Below, piece after piece: positions 22,107 to 22,680 of a stretch of 22,680 nucleotides of DNA. The stretch is from CAYZSU01 sp964480565. Lineage in GTDB: Bacteria; UBA10199; 2-02-FULL-44-16; JAAZCA01. Position 1 is the first letter of the stretch. Each line of letters opens with the position of its first letter. Location: assembly GCA_964480565.1 (NCBI GenBank), contig CAYZSU010000037.1:1-22680 (forward strand), given 5' to 3'. Both the position numbers and the translations under genes were made by a program. Below the pieces are notes generated by a model. The model was not told the DNA's origin and ran no database searches. It worked only from the letters and a program-made list of their open reading frames with translations.

Positions 22107-22680
22107 ATGCTTGATATGTTATGGTGATATAAAAACGGGTGACTATCATTTAAAATGCGCAACGCATTTTTTTCAGACTACAGATATACCCATACTGCAA
22201 TATAATCTTGAAGACATGAAGGAAATTGCAAAAAATGAATTAAAGTCGAGTGGAGCAAATATCACAGGTGTTCAAAAAAAATTGTCACTGGATATTGAAA
22301 AAAATGCCGAAGATGGGCGATTCACATTCGTCAATGTATGGGGGCGATTTCTTTTAAAGCCGCCAACAAGTAGGTATCCGGAAATGCCAGTTGTAGAGCA
22401 TGTGTCCATGCGACTGGCGCATATTGCAAAAATGCCTGTCGTGCCTCATGCACTTGTTCGACTTGCATCGGGTGAGCTTGCATATATGTCCAGGCGTATT
22501 GATCGAACAAAAACCGGACAAAAAATCCATATGGAGGATATGTGTCAATTAACCCAGCGCTTGACTGAGGATAAGTATAAGGGCTCAATGGAGACTATTG
22601 TAAAAGCGATTAAATTATATTCCTTATCGCCAATGTTGGATATTGTCAGATTTTTTGAGTTAACGATTTACTCATTTTTA
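22099..22680 (+). CDS. hipT: HipT-like Ser/Thr kinase toxin, N-terminal part (runs off window)
   Basis: An open frame from the ATG at 22099 (GGAGG about 6 bases upstream) to the last base, 194 residues with no stop. It begins MNRCLICYGDI, with a possible zinc-binding set C4, C7, H17, C20. It then has NITGVQKKLSL (54-64, the Gly-rich loop region), GRFLLKPP (82-89, with K87 the likely ATP-binding lysine), LAYMSRRIDR (127-136) and HMEDMCQLTQRLTEDKYKGS (144-163). These match HipA-family kinases of the stand-alone type. The catalytic and metal motifs lie beyond the window, so activity cannot be judged. Confidence 0.87.
   Translation, partial: MNRCLICYGDIKTGDYHLKCATHFFQTTDIPILQYNLEDMKEIAKNELKSSGANITGVQKKLSLDIEKNAEDGRFTFVNVWGRFLLKPPTSRYPEMPVVEHVSMRLAHIAKMPVVPHALVRLASGELAYMSRRIDRTKTGQKIHMEDMCQLTQRLTEDKYKGSMETIVKAIKLYSLSPMLDIVRFFELTIYSFL

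Noticed and set aside
22308..22321. CCGAAGATGGGCG match to the MITE-like block inside hipT
   Set aside because: It encodes AEDGRF, which fits the HipA-family alignment, and no other part of the element is present, so it is a chance match.

Overview
The window (about 22.7 kb, AT-rich, with one 100-N assembly gap) suggests a Gram-negative, probably flagellated bacterium. The evidence is a signal-peptide beta-barrel protein ending in Phe, two Maf/DUF115 proteins of the kind that glycosylate flagellin, and a complete NeuB-NeuC-NeuA nonulosonic-acid core. The phylum cannot be settled from the sequence. The genome is rich in hairpin repeats, MITE-like elements and toxin-antitoxin or ATPase accessory genes.

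Region 1 (1-1228): a broken gene tail, a truncated hairpin repeat, and an outer-membrane beta-barrel gene on the minus strand, divergent from the next block.

Region 2 (1229-12777): a surface/flagellin glycosylation island, all on the plus strand. A first tightly packed run (several 4-base ATGA overlaps) encodes an unknown small protein, two tandem Maf-type proteins, a second unknown small protein, a B12-binding-type radical SAM enzyme and a PP-loop N-acetyl-sugar amidotransferase. After a 160-bp gap with a REP-like hairpin comes a second run: a SPASM radical SAM enzyme with a possible PqqD-like tail, then neuB, neuC and neuA, with a MITE-like hairpin element between neuB and neuC. The inferred logic is that NeuC/NeuB/NeuA make a CMP-activated nine-carbon sugar, the amidotransferase and perhaps the radical SAM enzymes decorate it, and the Maf proteins attach it to flagellin or another surface protein. 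The two radical SAM enzymes and two unrecognised small proteins are the least explained part.

Region 3 (12778-19250): repeat-rich. Exact 55-bp hairpin repeats flank the assembly gap. Next are a CPBP membrane protease, a convergent HEAT-repeat membrane protein, and two different AAA/DUF4143 ATPases. Three copies of a poly-C repeat (15411, 17229, 19189) mark the boundaries of the ATPase segments, and each ATPase is preceded by a MITE-like element. The first ATPase also has five 32-bp-phased direct repeats upstream. A decayed CPBP C-terminus lies before the third poly-C repeat.

Region 4 (19250-22680): an accessory/defence-like block with readable promoters. It holds an AlbA/Schlafen-domain regulator with an operator-promoter that predicts a leaderless mRNA, a VapBC module with a palindromic operator (also predicted leaderless), and a three-gene HipB-HipS-HipT (split HipA) module whose kinase gene runs off the window end.
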